Of a stretch of DNA of 64,000 nucleotides, positions 33,110 through 44,607 are shown piece after piece. The notes under the pieces were generated by a model. The model ran no database searches. It was not told the DNA's origin and was given only the letters and a program-made list of their open reading frames with translations. The DNA comes from Shinella sp. SUS2 (GTDB lineage: Bacteria > Pseudomonadota > Alphaproteobacteria > Rhizobiales > Rhizobiaceae): contig NZ_KQ410731.1 of NCBI RefSeq assembly GCF_001262505.1, forward strand, positions 124,001 through 188,000, given 5' to 3'. Both the position numbers and the translations under genes were made by a program. Positions within the stretch are counted from its first letter, which is position 1. Each line of letters begins with the position of its first letter.

Positions 33110-33511
33110 ATGTTCCGTACCCTTGATGTCGTGATGATCGCGGTCATGACCACAGCAGCCACCGTCACCTATTCGATCAAGCACCAGGCGGAGAACAAGC
33201 GGGAAGAGGTGCGCAAGCTCGATGCCGAGATCAAGCTGGAAGAGGACACGATCGACCTCCTCAAAGCGGACTGGGCGCTGCTCACCCAGCCGAACCGCCT
33301 GAACCGCCTGGTGAAGACCTTCGAGACGGACCTGAAGCTCGTTCCGACCGAATCGACCCAGCTCGCCCAGCCGAACGAGCTGCCCATGCCGATGGCCGAG
33401 CTGCCGGCGCTGGAGCCGGAGAAGGACGACAAGGTCGCCCAAAACGACAAGAAGAACAAGAAGAAGGCGAAAGAGACGGACGCAATCCAAACCGGATCGG
33501 TGGCAAACTGA
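33110..33511 (+). CDS. ftsL: Cell division protein FtsL
   Basis: A 133-residue bitopic membrane protein of the divisome, identified by position between rsmH and ftsI and by layout. A short N-terminus and one hydrophobic helix (about 5-22, LDVVMIAVMTTAATVTYSI) are followed by a charged coiled-coil with heptad-like leucines (KREEVRKLDAEIKLEEDTIDLLKADW) and the conserved LTQPNRLNRL. A long Pro/Lys-rich tail follows. An in-frame GTG at 33107 is an alternative start. The stop shares a base with the ftsI start. FtsL sequences diverge widely, so position carries much of the weight. Confidence 0.9.
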   Translation: MFRTLDVVMIAVMTTAATVTYSIKHQAENKREEVRKLDAEIKLEEDTIDLLKADWALLTQPNRLNRLVKTFETDLKLVPTESTQLAQPNELPMPMAELPALEPEKDDKVAQNDKKNKKKAKETDAIQTGSVAN

Positions 33512-35259
33512 TGTCGTTTCTCTCCCGCATCATGGACCTCAAGAGCAAGGCGCATTTCAGTGCCGGCGGCAACAACAACCGTGCGACCGGCAATGGGGGC
33601 CACGCCTTCGAGGGCACGCGCAAGCGCTCCGGCTCGCAGGCCCGCAGCCGCGTCGCCGTCATCATCTGCTGCTTCGGCATGGTCTATGCCGTCATCGGCG
33701 GGCGACTCGTGCAATATGGCATGGCCTCGCCCGAAACCGTGTCCTCGATCGGTCCTGCCGACCACCTGATGGCTTCGCGCCCCGACATCGTCGACCGCAA
33801 CGGTGAAATCCTCGCCACCGACATCCGCACCGTCTCGCTCTATGCCGAGCCGCACAAGATCGTCGATGCGGACGAGGCGGTGGAAATGCTCGCGACCGTC
33901 ATGCCCGATCTCGATCGGCGCGGCATCTACCGCAAGCTCACCTCGAAATCCCGCTTCCAGTGGCTGAAGCGCCAGCTGACGCCCAAGCAGCAGAGCCGCA
34001 TCCTGGCACTCGGCATTCCCGGTGTCGGCTTCCGGCCGGAAAAGCGCCGCTTCTATCCGGGTGGCGTCACGGCCTCGCATATCGTCGGCCACGTCAATAT
34101 CGACAACCGCGGCATTGCCGGCATGGAGCGCTACATCGACAGCCAGGGTCTTGCCGACCTTGCCGCGATCGGCATGACGAGCGATGCCAAACTGGAACCG
34201 GTGCGCCTGTCCATCGACCTGCGCGTCCAGGCCATCGTGCGCGAGGTCGTCGCGACGGGCATGGAGAAATACAAGGCCATCGCCGCCGGCGCCGTCGTGA
34301 TGGACGTTCATACGGGCGAGATCCTCGCCATGGCCTCGGTGCCGGACTACGATCCGAACAACCCGGCCGAAGGCGCCAAGGACGGCTGGATGAACCGCAT
34401 GTCGAACGGCACGTTCGAGATGGGCTCCACCTTCAAGAGCTTCACGACGGCCATGGCGCTCGATTCGGGCAAGGTGAAGATCACCGACAGCTTCGATGCC
34501 CGCGCGCCGATCCGCATCGGCGGCTTCACCATCAAGGACTTCCACGGCAAGCACCGCGTGCTGACCGTGCCGGAAATCTTCCAGTACTCTTCCAATATCG
34601 GTACGGCCAAGATGGCCGACGTCGTCGGCATTGCCGGCCACAAGGAGTTTCTGACGCGGCTCGGCCTGCTGACGAAGCTCGAGACCGAGTTGCCCGAGGT
34701 GAAGACCCCGACGCAGCCGCGCGAATGGAAGAAGATCAACTCCATCACCATTTCCTTCGGCCACGGCGTCTCGACGACGCCGCTGCAGACGGCGGTGGCC
34801 GCGGCAGCGCTGATGAACGGTGGCCTCCTGATCAACCCGACCTTCCTGCCGCGCACGGCCGAGGAGGCGAACGAGGTGGCGAAGGTCGTGGTCAAGCCGG
34901 AGACCGGCGACAAGATGCGCTACCTTTTCAAGCTCAATGCGAATGACGGTTCCGGTCGCCGGGCGCTCGTTCCGGGTTTCAACGTCGGCGGCAAGACGGG
35001 TACGGCCAACAAGGTCGTCGGCGGCCGCTATTCCAACACCCAGAACTTCAACGCCTTCCTCTCGGCCTTCCCGATCGACGACCCGAAATATGTGGTCCTC
35101 ACCTTCATCGACGCGCCGCAGACGGGCGAGGGCGGGGGGCGCACCGCCGGCCTCAACGCCGCGCCGATGGTCGGCGAGATCATCCGCCGCTCGGCCGCGC
35201 TTCTCGGTGTAAAGCCGAAATTCGGTGAGGACGGGTCTGCCTTGCTCGTGTCTTATTGA
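33511..35259 (+). CDS. ftsI: Septal peptidoglycan transpeptidase FtsI (PBP3)
   Basis: A 582-residue class B penicillin-binding protein that cross-links septal peptidoglycan with FtsW. A cytoplasmic N-terminus of about 46 residues and one transmembrane helix (47-66, [17 protein letters not shown]) precede the pedestal domain starting [13 protein letters not shown] (90-102). The transpeptidase active site is Ser306 in STFK (306-309), with SSN (360-362) and KTGTAN near the C-terminus. Its ATG overlaps the ftsL stop by one base. Confidence 0.96.
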   Translation: MSFLSRIMDLKSKAHFSAGGNNNRATGNGGHAFEGTRKRSGSQARSRVAVIICCFGMVYAVIGGRLVQYGMASPETVSSIGPADHLMASRPDIVDRNGEILATDIRTVSLYAEPHKIVDADEAVEMLATVMPDLDRRGIYRKLTSKSRFQWLKRQLTPKQQSRILALGIPGVGFRPEKRRFYPGGVTASHIVGHVNIDNRGIAGMERYIDSQGLADLAAIGMTSDAKLEPVRLSIDLRVQAIVREVVATGMEKYKAIAAGAVVMDVHTGEILAMASVPDYDPNNPAEGAKDGWMNRMSNGTFEMGSTFKSFTTAMALDSGKVKITDSFDARAPIRIGGFTIKDFHGKHRVLTVPEIFQYSSNIGTAKMADVVGIAGHKEFLTRLGLLTKLETELPEVKTPTQPREWKKINSITISFGHGVSTTPLQTAVAAAALMNGGLLINPTFLPRTAEEANEVAKVVVKPETGDKMRYLFKLNANDGSGRRALVPGFNVGGKTGTANKVVGGRYSNTQNFNAFLSAFPIDDPKYVVLTFIDAPQTGEGGGRTAGLNAAPMVGEIIRRSAALLGVKPKFGEDGSALLVSY

Positions 35260-35323
35260 ATGGAGAAGACGGGAAGCCGATTCGAATGGAAACGGTTTCC
35301 ACTGGAAAGCAGCAGAGCGGACA

Positions 35324-36775
35324 ATGAAGATCAGTGACCTTGCCGGACCCGAAACCAACGACCTTTCCGTCGCAGCCGCGACAGACATCCGCGGCATAAC
35401 CAGTGACAGCCGGAAGGTGAAGCCGGGCGATCTCTTCGTCGCGCTTACGGGCACCAAGGCCGACGGCAGCGCCTTCATCGCCGATGCCGTCTCGCGCGGC
35501 GCCGCCGCGGTCGTCGTTGCCGCCGGCAGCAAGGCTGACGCCTCTGTCCCGGTCATTGCGGTTGCCGAGCCGCGCCGGTTCCTGGCGCTTGCCGCCGCCC
35601 GCTTCTACGGTCGCCAGCCGGAGACCATGGTCGCAGTGACCGGTACCGCCGGAAAGACCTCCGTCGCGTCCTTCACTCGCCAGATCTGGGCCCATGCCGG
35701 CCACGCCGCCGCGATGATCGGCACGACCGGCGTCGTCGCACCCGGCCGCAACGACTATGGGTCGCTGACGACCCCCGATCCGGTGTCGCTGCACGAACTG
35801 CTCGCCGAACTTGCCGCTGCCGGAGTCACGCATGCGGCCATGGAAGCGTCAAGCCACGGGCTCGACCAGGCGCGCCTCGACGGCGTGAAGCTTGCCGCCG
35901 CCGCCTTCACCAATCTTGGTCGCGACCACATGGATTATCATCCGACGGTCGAGCACTACATGGCCTCCAAGATGCGGCTGTTCGATACGCTGCTTGCCAA
36001 GGGCCAGCCCGCCGTCATCTATGCCGACGACGAGTGGTCGGCCCAGGCAATCGACGCTGCGAAGAAAGCCGGGCTCGATGTGCGCACGGTCGGCCGCAAG
36101 GGCGACTATCTCGCGTTGAAGCGTGTCGAGCATTTCCGCCACAAGCAGACCGCCGAAATCCATGTCGGCGACGACATCTATGAGGTGCACATCCCGCTTG
36201 CCGGCGATTTCCAGGTGGCGAACGCCCTTGTGGCCGCCGGCCTTGCCATGTCGACCGGCGTTTCCGCTGCAACCGCCATGGCCGCACTCGAAAAGCTGAT
36301 CGGCGCCGCTGGCCGCCTCGAACTGGTGGGGCATGCCAGAAACGGCGCGCTCGCCTATGTCGACTATGCCCACAAGCCGGATGCGCTGGAAAACGTCCTC
36401 AATTCCGTGCGCCCCTTCACGACGGGTCGCGTCATCGTGGTCTTTGGCTGCGGCGGCGACCGTGACAAGGGCAAGCGGCCGATCATGGGCGAGATCGCGA
36501 CGCGCCTCGCTGACGTGACGATCGTCACCGACGACAATCCGCGCTCCGAAGTCCCCGCTGTCATTCGCTCGGAAATCATGGCTGCAGCAAGGGGGGCGAC
36601 CGAGATCGGCGACCGCGCCGAGGCCATCCGCAGCGCCGTCCGCATGCTGCAGTCCGGTGATACGCTGATCGTCGCCGGCAAGGGCCACGAGGAGGGGCAG
36701 ACCGTCGGTACCGTCACGCTGCCGTTCTCCGACCACGCGGAACTGCGCAAGGCCCTGGAGGAACTCGACCGTTGA
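35324..36775 (+). CDS. murE: UDP-MurNAc-L-Ala-D-Glu:meso-diaminopimelate ligase MurE
   Basis: A 483-residue ATP-dependent amide ligase adding meso-DAP to the peptidoglycan precursor. Marks are [17 protein letters not shown] in the UDP-binding domain, the ATP loop [24 protein letters not shown] block ([17 protein letters not shown]) and [13 protein letters not shown]. The DNPR motif in TDDNPRSE selects meso-DAP over lysine, as expected for a Gram-negative. The start at 35324 gives the family N-terminus; upstream frame is not family-like. The end overlaps the murF start (TTGA). Confidence 0.96.
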   Translation: MKISDLAGPETNDLSVAAATDIRGITSDSRKVKPGDLFVALTGTKADGSAFIADAVSRGAAAVVVAAGSKADASVPVIAVAEPRRFLALAAARFYGRQPETMVAVTGTAGKTSVASFTRQIWAHAGHAAAMIGTTGVVAPGRNDYGSLTTPDPVSLHELLAELAAAGVTHAAMEASSHGLDQARLDGVKLAAAAFTNLGRDHMDYHPTVEHYMASKMRLFDTLLAKGQPAVIYADDEWSAQAIDAAKKAGLDVRTVGRKGDYLALKRVEHFRHKQTAEIHVGDDIYEVHIPLAGDFQVANALVAAGLAMSTGVSAATAMAALEKLIGAAGRLELVGHARNGALAYVDYAHKPDALENVLNSVRPFTTGRVIVVFGCGGDRDKGKRPIMGEIATRLADVTIVTDDNPRSEVPAVIRSEIMAAARGATEIGDRAEAIRSAVRMLQSGDTLIVAGKGHEEGQTVGTVTLPFSDHAELRKALEELDR

Positions 36776-38205
36776 AATGGCTCTGGACCACGCCTGATCT
36801 CGTCGCCGCCCTGCACGGCCGCCCCATCGGCAACCTGCCGCAGGGCGTCACGGGCATTTCCATCGACAGCCGCAACATCGGCCCCGGCGAAGCGTTCTTC
36901 GCCATCAAGGGCGACCGCGTCGATGGCCATGACTTCGCGAGCTTTGCCGTTGCCAACGGTGCGGCGCTGCTCGTTGTCAGCGAGGGCAAGCTGCCGGCGC
37001 TCGGCCGGCTCGTGACGCCGATGATCGTGGTGCCGGACGTGCTCCAGGCGCTTGTCGATCTCGGCTGCGCGGCGCGTGACCGTACGGCTGCCCGCATCAT
37101 CGCCGTCACCGGCTCCGTCGGCAAGACGACGACGAAGGAGATGCTGCGCCAGGCGCTCTCGCCGTCCGGCAGCGTGCATGCCTCCGTCGCATCCTTCAAC
37201 AACCACTGGGGCGTGCCGCTGACGCTCGCCCGCATGCCCGAGACCACCGACTATGGTGTCTTCGAGATCGGCATGAATCACCCCGACGAGATTCGCCCGC
37301 TGGTCGCCATGGTGCGCCCGCATGTGGCAATGATCACGACGATCGCACCGGCCCATCTCGGCAATTTCCGCGATCTCCAGGAGATCGCCGCTGCCAAGGC
37401 CGAGATCTTCGAGGGTGTCGTACCGGGTGGCCATGCCCTTCTCAATCGCGACAACGAGCAGTTCGCCTTCCTCGAAAAGGCGGCCGAAGCGGCCGGCGTT
37501 TCGCATATCCACAGTTTCGGCGCCGATCCGTCGGCCGAGTTCCGCCTGCTCGATTTCATGCCGAGCGCCGATGGCGGGCTGCTGCGCGCCGCGGTCGGCG
37601 GGCAGACGCTGGAGGTGCCGATGGGCGCGCCCGGCCGGCACATCGCCGAGAATGCCGTCGCCGTGCTCGGCGCGGTGCATCTTGCCGGTGGCGATGTCGA
37701 GAAGGCGATGGCGGGGCTCGCCACCATGCAGGCGGAGAAGGGGCGGGGACGCCGCTACCGGCTAGCCAAGGATGGCGGCTGGGTCACGCTGATCGACGAG
37801 AGCTACAACGCCAATCCCGCCTCGATGCGTGCGGCGATCGCGCTCTTGCGCGACGCCGAGCCGCATGGCCGCGGCCGGCGCATCGCCGTGCTCGGCGACA
37901 TGCTGGAAATGGGCGAACATTCGCCCCTCGTTCATGCCGGCCTTGCCGAACCGCTTCTCGAGGCGGGCATTGGCGATGTCTGGCTCGGCGGGCCTGATAT
38001 GGCGGCGTTGCGCGATGTGCTGCCGGAAGGCGTTGCAACGGAGTATCGCGATACGGCGGATGCATTGGCCGCTCACGCGCTGGGCGCGGTGCAGCCGGGC
38101 GACGTTCTGGTCGTGAAATCGTCGAAAGGCACGGGATTCAGCCGTATCGTGGCGGCCCTGCTTGACAAATATCCGGCGTTCTCGGAGAGGGAACGCGAGC
38201 TTTGA
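36772..38205 (+). CDS. murF: UDP-MurNAc-tripeptide:D-Ala-D-Ala ligase MurF
   Basis: A 477-residue ligase completing the UDP-MurNAc-pentapeptide. The start is a TTG at 36772 overlapping the murE stop (TTGA), giving the family N-terminus [14 protein letters not shown]. Marks are [19 protein letters not shown], the ATP loop [38 protein letters not shown], the [11 protein letters not shown] block and [15 protein letters not shown]-rich hairpin follows the stop. Confidence 0.95.
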   Translation: MKWLWTTPDLVAALHGRPIGNLPQGVTGISIDSRNIGPGEAFFAIKGDRVDGHDFASFAVANGAALLVVSEGKLPALGRLVTPMIVVPDVLQALVDLGCAARDRTAARIIAVTGSVGKTTTKEMLRQALSPSGSVHASVASFNNHWGVPLTLARMPETTDYGVFEIGMNHPDEIRPLVAMVRPHVAMITTIAPAHLGNFRDLQEIAAAKAEIFEGVVPGGHALLNRDNEQFAFLEKAAEAAGVSHIHSFGADPSAEFRLLDFMPSADGGLLRAAVGGQTLEVPMGAPGRHIAENAVAVLGAVHLAGGDVEKAMAGLATMQAEKGRGRRYRLAKDGGWVTLIDESYNANPASMRAAIALLRDAEPHGRGRRIAVLGDMLEMGEHSPLVHAGLAEPLLEAGIGDVWLGGPDMAALRDVLPEGVATEYRDTADALAAHALGAVQPGDVLVVKSSKGTGFSRIVAALLDKYPAFSEREREL

Positions 38206-38216
38206 GGGAGGTTCGG

Positions 38217-38247
38217 CCGGGCAGACGCCCGCCGGGCCTTCTTTTTT
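38217..38247 (+). terminator. Terminator-like hairpin between murF and mraY
   Basis: GGCCGGGC, loop AGAC, GCCC-(GCCG)-GGCC, then TTCTTTTTT. The stem has a 4-nt bulge but is GC-rich and followed by six Ts, as in an intrinsic terminator, although mraY and the rest of the cluster continue on the same strand 70 bp further on. It may attenuate the operon. Confidence 0.5.
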
Positions 38248-38321
38248 ATGGAATCGACATCTCCGTCTGCGGTCGGTCACGCCGTGGATGACTTGGGGAA
38301 CCTTTTGGGGAAAGGGTGACA

Positions 38322-39422
38322 ATGCTGCTTTGGCTCGTCGAACTGGCTGACACCGTGCAGGTGTTCAACCTGTTCCGCTACATTACCTTCCGGACGGGCG
38401 CTGCGCTGTTCACCTCGGCCACCATCGTCTTCCTGTTCGGACCGATGATCATCTCCTCCCTGCGCATCCGCCAGGGCAAGGGCCAGCCGATCCGCGCCGA
38501 CGGGCCGCAGACGCATTTCAAGAAGGCCGGTACGCCCACGATGGGCGGTCTGATGATCCTCGCCGGCATCGTCGGCAGTGCGCTGCTGTGGGCAGACCTT
38601 TCCAACGTCTACGTGGTCGCGACGCTGCTCGTCACCCTCGGCTTCGGCGCGATCGGCTTCTACGACGATTATCTCAAGGTTACCAAGCAGACCGAGAAGG
38701 GGTTTTCCGGCAAGGCGCGCCTTGGCCTCGAATTCCTTATCGCCGGGGCCGCGACCTATTTCATGATGCGGGCGTCGCTGGCGACGGGTGCTGCCGGCTC
38801 GACCTTCGGTTCCTCCATCGCCTTTCCCTTCGCCAAGGACTTCCTGCTCAACCTCGGCATCTTCTTCGTGCTGTTCGGCGGTTTCGTCATCGTGGCAGCC
38901 GGCAATGCGGTGAACCTGACGGACGGCCTCGATGGCCTTGCGACGGTCCCCGTGATGATCTCTGCCGCCTCCTTCGGCGTCATCGCCTATCTTGCCGGCA
39001 ACGCCGTCTTCGCGAACTACCTGCAGATCCATTTCGTGCCCGGCACGGGCGAGCTTGCCGTGGTGCTCGGTGCGGTCATCGGCGCCGGCCTCGGCTTCCT
39101 GTGGTTCAACGCCCCGCCGGCCGCCATCTTCATGGGCGACACGGGTTCGCTGGCGCTCGGCGGCCTCATCGGTACCGTCGCCGTCGCCACGAAGCACGAA
39201 ATCGTCATGGCCATCATCGGCGGTCTCTTCGTCATGGAGACGCTGTCGGTCATCATCCAGGTCGCTTCCTTCAAGCTGACGGGCAAGCGCGTCTTCCTGA
39301 TGGCGCCGATCCACCACCATTTCGAGAAGAAGGGCTGGACGGAAAGTCAGGTCGTCATCCGCTTCTGGATCATCGCCGTCATCCTGGCGCTGGTCGGCCT
39401 TTCCACGCTCAAGCTGCGGTGA
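38322..39422 (+). CDS. mraY: Phospho-N-acetylmuramoyl-pentapeptide transferase MraY
   Basis: A 366-residue membrane enzyme with about ten helices that makes lipid I from UDP-MurNAc-pentapeptide and undecaprenyl phosphate. Active-site marks are [11 protein letters not shown] (Asp-Asp pair), [25 protein letters not shown] and [13 protein letters not shown], plus the [13 protein letters not shown] loop. The ATG at 38322 is preferred to an in-frame GTG at 38316; GGGGAAAGGG is upstream. murD starts 7 bp after its stop. Confidence 0.97.
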   Translation: MLLWLVELADTVQVFNLFRYITFRTGAALFTSATIVFLFGPMIISSLRIRQGKGQPIRADGPQTHFKKAGTPTMGGLMILAGIVGSALLWADLSNVYVVATLLVTLGFGAIGFYDDYLKVTKQTEKGFSGKARLGLEFLIAGAATYFMMRASLATGAAGSTFGSSIAFPFAKDFLLNLGIFFVLFGGFVIVAAGNAVNLTDGLDGLATVPVMISAASFGVIAYLAGNAVFANYLQIHFVPGTGELAVVLGAVIGAGLGFLWFNAPPAAIFMGDTGSLALGGLIGTVAVATKHEIVMAIIGGLFVMETLSVIIQVASFKLTGKRVFLMAPIHHHFEKKGWTESQVVIRFWIIAVILALVGLSTLKLR

Positions 39423-39429
39423 AGAGGCC

Positions 39430-40827
39430 ATGATCCCCGTCACCACCTTCAAGGGAAAGACGGTCGCGCTCTTCGGGCTCGGCGGCTCCGGTCTTGCGAC
39501 GGCGCTGGCGCTTGCCGCCGGCGGTGCCGACGTCACCGCCTGGGACGACAGCGCGGCAAGCGTCGAAAACGCGTCGTCCGCAGGTATCCGCACGGGTGAC
39601 CTGCACAATCTCGACTGGACGGCCATCGACGCGCTGGTGCTCTCGCCCGGTGTGCCGCTCACTCATCCGAAGCCCCATTGGAGCGCGGAGCTTGCCCGCG
39701 CCGCCGGCGTCGAGATCGTCGGCGATGTCGAGCTCTTCGTGCGTGAGCGCCGGGCGCACGCGCCCGATTGCCCCTTCATCGCCATAACGGGCACGAACGG
39801 CAAATCGACCACGACGGCGCTGATCGCCCATATCCTCAAGGCGAGCGGGCGCGATACCCAACTCGGCGGCAATATCGGCACTGCGGTGCTGACGCTCGAC
39901 CCGCCGAAGGCCGGCCGCTTCTATGTGGTCGAGTGCTCCTCCTACCAGATCGATCTGGCGCCGACGCTGAATCCGTCCGCCGGAATTTTGCTCAATCTGA
40001 CGCCGGATCATCTCGATCGGCACGGTTCGATGGAGCACTATGCCGACGTCAAGGAACGCCTTGTCGCCCGCAGCCGGACCGCTATCGTCGGCGTCGACGA
40101 CAGTTTTTGCGAACGCATTGCCGACCGCGTCGAGCGGGCCGGCACGAAGGTCGTGCGCATCTCCAAGCGCAATGTTCTGGCCGACGGCATCTATGCCGAG
40201 GGGCCGCGTCTCATCTTCGCGCAAGGTGGTGCGACCCGTGTGATCGCGGACCTCTCTTTGATCCAGACCCTGCGCGGCGCCCACAATGCCCAGAACGCCG
40301 CAGCCGCCGTCGCCGCATGCCTTGCCGTCGGTATCGGTGAGGACGAGATCCGCGCCGGCCTTGCGTCCTTCCCGGGCCTCAAACATCGCATGCAGCCGGT
40401 CGGGCGCAAGGGCGGCACGCTCTTCGTCAACGATTCCAAGGCGACGAATGCCGATGCGGCGGCACCCGCCCTGTCGAGCTTCGACCGCATCTACTGGATT
40501 GCCGGCGGTGTGCCGAAGGAGGGCGGGATTTCCTCGCTCGGCACCTTCTTCCCGAAGATCGCCAAGGCCTATCTTATCGGCGAGGCGGCGCCCGCCTTCG
40601 CGGCAACACTGGGCGAGGCGGTACCCTTCGACATGTCCGGTACGCTGGAGCGGGCGGTTCAGGACGCGGCGGCGGATGCCGAGCGGGAAGGAAACGGCCC
40701 GGTTGCCGTTCTGCTTTCCCCGGCTTGCGCAAGCTTCGACCAGTACAAGAACTTCGAAGTGAGAGGCGATGCCTTCGTGAAACATGTCGCGGCGCTGCCG
40801 GGCGTGTCCATGCTGGTCGAGGTTTAG
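39430..40827 (+). CDS. murD: UDP-MurNAc-L-Ala:D-Glu ligase MurD
   Basis: A 465-residue Mur ligase adding D-Glu. Marks are [20 protein letters not shown] (UDP-binding Rossmann start), [13 protein letters not shown], the ATP loop [46 protein letters not shown] and [19 protein letters not shown] lies before the ATG. The gap to ftsW is 67 bp with no obvious signal. Confidence 0.97.
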   Translation: MIPVTTFKGKTVALFGLGGSGLATALALAAGGADVTAWDDSAASVENASSAGIRTGDLHNLDWTAIDALVLSPGVPLTHPKPHWSAELARAAGVEIVGDVELFVRERRAHAPDCPFIAITGTNGKSTTTALIAHILKASGRDTQLGGNIGTAVLTLDPPKAGRFYVVECSSYQIDLAPTLNPSAGILLNLTPDHLDRHGSMEHYADVKERLVARSRTAIVGVDDSFCERIADRVERAGTKVVRISKRNVLADGIYAEGPRLIFAQGGATRVIADLSLIQTLRGAHNAQNAAAAVAACLAVGIGEDEIRAGLASFPGLKHRMQPVGRKGGTLFVNDSKATNADAAAPALSSFDRIYWIAGGVPKEGGISSLGTFFPKIAKAYLIGEAAPAFAATLGEAVPFDMSGTLERAVQDAAADAEREGNGPVAVLLSPACASFDQYKNFEVRGDAFVKHVAALPGVSMLVEV

Positions 40828-40894
40828 ACGAAGCGATTCCGGCAGGCGCATGCGGCGGCTTGCGTCTGGAATGGTGGAAACAGAGGATTGAAAC

Positions 40895-42049
40895 ATGGTT
40901 AGTCGTGCCGAACGTGGTGCATTGGCGGACTGGTTCTGGACGATAGACCGGTTCTTCCTGGCGGCCTTCATCCTGTTGATGGGCCTCGGCTTCATGCTGT
41001 CCTTCGCGGCGAGCCCGCCGGTTGCCGAGCGCCTCGGGCTCGACAGCTTCCACTTCGTCAAGCGCCACGCCATGTTCCTGATCCCGGCCATCGCCGTGAT
41101 GTTCGGCATTTCCTTCATGACGCCCCGGCAGGTGCGGCGGGCGGCGATGATCCTTCTCGTCATCTCGATCGCCGCCATGGTGCTGGCGCTGTTCTTCGGC
41201 GTCGAGGTCAAGGGCTCGCGGCGCTGGATTTCCATCGGCAGCTTCTCCATCCAGCCGTCGGAATTCATGAAACCGGCCTTCGTCGTCATCTGTGCCTGGC
41301 TTTTCGCCGAACACGCCCGCCAGCCGGAAATCCCCGGCAACCTCTTCGCCATCATCCTCTTCGGCATCGTCGCGGCGCTGCTCGTCGCCCAGCCCGACCT
41401 TGGCCAGACCATCCTGACCGCCGCCGTCTGGGGCGGCATGTTCTTCATGGCCGGCATGCCATGGCTCTGGATCATCGTGCTTGGCGGTGCTGCCGTCGGC
41501 GGCCTGTTGACGGCCTATACCTTCCTGCCGCACGTCGCCGGCCGTATCGACAAGTTCCTGACCGGCGAGGGCGACACGTTTCAGATGGACACGGCGCGCG
41601 AGGCGATCATCCGCGGCGACTGGTTCGGCCAGGGGCCGGGCGAGGGTACCGTCAAGCGCATCATCCCCGATAGCCACACCGACTTCATCTTCTCCGTCGC
41701 GGCCGAGGAATTCGGCATTCTCTTCTGCATGGTCATCGTCATGATTTTCGCCTTCGTGGTGATGCGCGGCCTCAACCATGCCTTCAAGGAGCGCAACGAT
41801 TTCACGCGGTTCGCCGTTGCCGGCCTCGTGCTGCAGATCGGTACGCAGTCGATGATCAACATCGGCGTGAACCTCGAACTCCTGCCGGCCAAGGGCATGA
41901 CGTTGCCGCTGATCTCCTATGGCGGCTCGTCGATGATCGCGATCTGCGTGACGGCCGGCTTCATTCTGGCGCTGACCCGCCACCGTCCGGAAAAGCGCGC
42001 CTCCGAGCGCAGCCTGTTCCGTGGTGGTATCATGGCGCCTGCCGAATAA
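40895..42049 (+). CDS. ftsW: Septal peptidoglycan glycosyltransferase FtsW
   Basis: A 384-residue SEDS-family polymerase with about ten transmembrane helices; it polymerises lipid II at the septum with FtsI. SEDS marks are the FKR-like junction FVKRHAMF, GSRRWISIGSFSIQPSEFMK, the catalytic Asp region AQPDLGQTIL, IPDSHTDFIFSVAAEEFG and the C-terminal LPLISYGGSSM. murG starts 10 bp after the stop. The ATG at 40895 has AGGATT upstream. Confidence 0.96.
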   Translation: MVSRAERGALADWFWTIDRFFLAAFILLMGLGFMLSFAASPPVAERLGLDSFHFVKRHAMFLIPAIAVMFGISFMTPRQVRRAAMILLVISIAAMVLALFFGVEVKGSRRWISIGSFSIQPSEFMKPAFVVICAWLFAEHARQPEIPGNLFAIILFGIVAALLVAQPDLGQTILTAAVWGGMFFMAGMPWLWIIVLGGAAVGGLLTAYTFLPHVAGRIDKFLTGEGDTFQMDTAREAIIRGDWFGQGPGEGTVKRIIPDSHTDFIFSVAAEEFGILFCMVIVMIFAFVVMRGLNHAFKERNDFTRFAVAGLVLQIGTQSMINIGVNLELLPAKGMTLPLISYGGSSMIAICVTAGFILALTRHRPEKRASERSLFRGGIMAPAE

Positions 42050-42058
42050 GGGTTTTGC

Positions 42059-43195
42059 ATGAACAAAGGCATCGTTCTTCTCGCCGCCGGGGGTACCGGC
42101 GGCCATCTCTTTCCCGCAGAGGCGCTCGCCCATGAGCTGAAGGCCGGCGGCTGGTCGGTGCATCTCGTCACCGACAGCCGTGCCGAACGTTTTGCGGGCA
42201 AGTTCCCGGCAGACGAGATCCATGTCGTGCCGTCGGCGACGATCGGCTCGAAGAACCCGGTCAGCGTGGTCAAGTCGCTGTTCACGCTGTGGAAGGGTAT
42301 TCGCGTCGCGCGAAAACTGATGGCGCGGCTGAAGCCGAAGGTCGTCGTCGGCTTCGGCGGCTATCCCACCGTGCCGCCGCTCATCGCCGCGACGGGCATG
42401 GGCATTCCCTCGATGATCCACGAGCAGAACGCCGTGATGGGCCGTGCCAACAAGGCATTGGCGAACCGCGTCAAGGCGATTGCCGGTGGCTTCCTGCCGG
42501 AAACGGACGGTCCCTATGCGGCAAAGACGGTGACGACGGGCAACCCGGTCCGCCCGGCTGTGCTCGAAGCCGCAAACATTCCCTACCAGGCCTCGACGGA
42601 TGGCGAATTCCGTCTCGTGGTGTTCGGCGGCAGCCAGGGCGCGCAGTTCTTCTCCAAGGCCATCCCTTCGGCGATCGCGGCGCTCGAGCCGGCGGACCGG
42701 ATGCGGCTCGGGATCACCCAGCAGGCGCGGCCGGAAGACCGCGACGAGGTGGTGCGCACCTATGGCGAGCTCGGCATTCCCGCCGACGTCTCGCCCTTCT
42801 TCACCGACATGGCCGCGCGTATCGGCAACGCCCACCTCGTCATCAGCCGCTCCGGCGCTTCGACCGTCTCCGAGGTTTCGGTCATCGGTCGGCCCGCCAT
42901 CCTCGTGCCCTATCCCTATGCGCTTGATCACGACCAGGCGGCGAATGCCGCGGCGCTCGCCGCGGGCGGCGGGGCGAAGGTGATCGCGCAAGGAGAGCTC
43001 TCGACGGAGCGGCTTGCCAGCATCGTTTCGAAGGCGATGCACGATCCGGCGCGCATGACGGAGATGGCCGCAAACGCCAGAAAGGCGGGCAAACCGGATG
43101 CCGCGCGCTTGCTCGCCTTGATGGTTGAGGCTATTGCGGGCGGCAAGCCCATTGCACAGTTCAAGGGCGCACAATTCAAGGGAGAACGGCCATGA
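42059..43195 (+). CDS. murG: UDP-GlcNAc:lipid I N-acetylglucosaminyltransferase MurG
   Basis: A 378-residue peripheral membrane GT28 enzyme that makes lipid II. Marks are the N-terminal G-loop [46 protein letters not shown], the second G-loop [17 protein letters not shown] and the donor-site [31 protein letters not shown]. Its last four bases overlap murC (ATGA). Confidence 0.97.
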   Translation: MNKGIVLLAAGGTGGHLFPAEALAHELKAGGWSVHLVTDSRAERFAGKFPADEIHVVPSATIGSKNPVSVVKSLFTLWKGIRVARKLMARLKPKVVVGFGGYPTVPPLIAATGMGIPSMIHEQNAVMGRANKALANRVKAIAGGFLPETDGPYAAKTVTTGNPVRPAVLEAANIPYQASTDGEFRLVVFGGSQGAQFFSKAIPSAIAALEPADRMRLGITQQARPEDRDEVVRTYGELGIPADVSPFFTDMAARIGNAHLVISRSGASTVSEVSVIGRPAILVPYPYALDHDQAANAAALAAGGGAKVIAQGELSTERLASIVSKAMHDPARMTEMAANARKAGKPDAARLLALMVEAIAGGKPIAQFKGAQFKGERP

Positions 43196-44607
43196 AGATG
43201 CCGCAGAGCATAGGGCTCGTTCATTTCATCGGCATTGGCGGCATCGGCATGAGCGGCATTGCCGAGGTGCTGCACAATCTCGGCCACAAGGTCCAGGGCT
43301 CCGACCAGGCGGACAGCGCCAACGTGCAGCGCCTGCGCGAAAAGGGCATCGAGGTCTTTGTCGGCCACAAGGCGGAAAACCTGGGCGACGCTGAAGTGGT
43401 CGTCGTCTCCACCGCCATCAAGAAGAGCAATCCGGAACTCGTCGCGGCGCGGGAAAAGCTGCTGCCGGTCGTGCGTCGGGCGGAGATGCTTGCCGAGCTG
43501 ATGCGCTTCCGCAATGCCATCGCCATCGGCGGCACACATGGCAAGACGACGACGACCTCGATGGTCGCGACGCTGCTCGAAGCCGGCGGCCTTGACCCGA
43601 CCGTCATCAATGGCGGCATCATCAACGCCTATGGCACCAATGCCCGCATGGGCGAGGGCGAATGGATGGTGGTGGAAGCCGACGAATCGGACGGCACCTT
43701 CCTGAAGCTGCCGGCGGATGTTGCTATCGTCACCAATATCGACCCCGAGCATCTCGACCACTACGGCAATTTCGATGCCGTGCGCGCGGCCTTCCGCCAG
43801 TTCGTGGAAAACGTGCCGTTCTACGGCTTTGGCGTCATGTGCCTCGACCATCCGGAAGTGCAGGCCATGGTCAGCCGCATCGAGGACCGCAAGGTCATCA
43901 CCTATGGCGAAAACCCGCAGGCCGACGTGCGCTTCGGCAATATCCGCATGGACGGCGCGACCTCGGTCTTCGACGTCGAGATCCGTCGCCGCCGCACCGG
44001 CCAGGTCATTTCCCTGAAGGATCTGCGCCTGCCGATGCCGGGTCGCCACAACGTTTCCAATGCGACGGCGGCGATTGCCGTTGCGCAGCGTCTCGGCATC
44101 GCGCCGGAGGCGATCGCCAAGGGGCTCGCCAGCTTCGGCGGCGTCAAGCGTCGCTTCACGCTGACGGGCAGCTGGAACGGCGTGAACGTCTATGACGACT
44201 ATGGTCACCACCCGGTCGAGATCAAGGCGGTGCTGAGCGCGGCGCGCGAAGCCTGCGCGGGCCGCGTTATTGCCGTTCACCAGCCGCACCGCTACAGCCG
44301 CGTCGCGAGCCTGTTCGAAGAATTCGCCGGCTGCTTCAACGATGCCGATACGGCGATGATCGCGCCGATCTATGCGGCGGGCGAGGACCCCATCGAGGGC
44401 GTCACGGCGGAGGAAATGGTTTCCCGCATCAAATCCGCCGGCCACCGGGACGCGCGTTTCCTGTCGTCGCCGGAAGCTTTGGCGCCGATCGTCGCCGGCA
44501 TTGCAAAGCCCGGTGACTTTGTGGTTCTCTTGGGGGCTGGCAGCATCACGTATTGGGCGCAGGCGCTGCCGAAGGACTTGGCAGGCATTTCGGGGCAGGT
44601 GGCATGA
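43192..44607 (+). CDS. murC: UDP-MurNAc:L-alanine ligase MurC
   Basis: A 471-residue Mur ligase adding the first amino acid. Marks are [23 protein letters not shown], the ATP loop [65 protein letters not shown] and FQPHRYSR-type [12 protein letters not shown]. It overlaps both neighbours by 4 bp (ATGA), so murG-murC-murB are translationally coupled. Confidence 0.97.
   Translation: MKMPQSIGLVHFIGIGGIGMSGIAEVLHNLGHKVQGSDQADSANVQRLREKGIEVFVGHKAENLGDAEVVVVSTAIKKSNPELVAAREKLLPVVRRAEMLAELMRFRNAIAIGGTHGKTTTTSMVATLLEAGGLDPTVINGGIINAYGTNARMGEGEWMVVEADESDGTFLKLPADVAIVTNIDPEHLDHYGNFDAVRAAFRQFVENVPFYGFGVMCLDHPEVQAMVSRIEDRKVITYGENPQADVRFGNIRMDGATSVFDVEIRRRRTGQVISLKDLRLPMPGRHNVSNATAAIAVAQRLGIAPEAIAKGLASFGGVKRRFTLTGSWNGVNVYDDYGHHPVEIKAVLSAAREACAGRVIAVHQPHRYSRVASLFEEFAGCFNDADTAMIAPIYAAGEDPIEGVTAEEMVSRIKSAGHRDARFLSSPEALAPIVAGIAKPGDFVVLLGAGSITYWAQALPKDLAGISGQVA

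Noticed and set aside
33169..35556. Minus-strand open frame of 795 codons opposite ftsL, ftsI and the start of murE
   Set aside because: Shadow of well-supported genes; composition and lack of motifs as for other antisense frames.
40574..43174. Very long open frame on the minus strand (866 codons) across murD, ftsW and murG
   Set aside because: It lies antisense to three recognised genes, is rich in Arg/His/Asp/Gly, has no family motif or ribosome-binding site, and follows from high GC at third codon positions.
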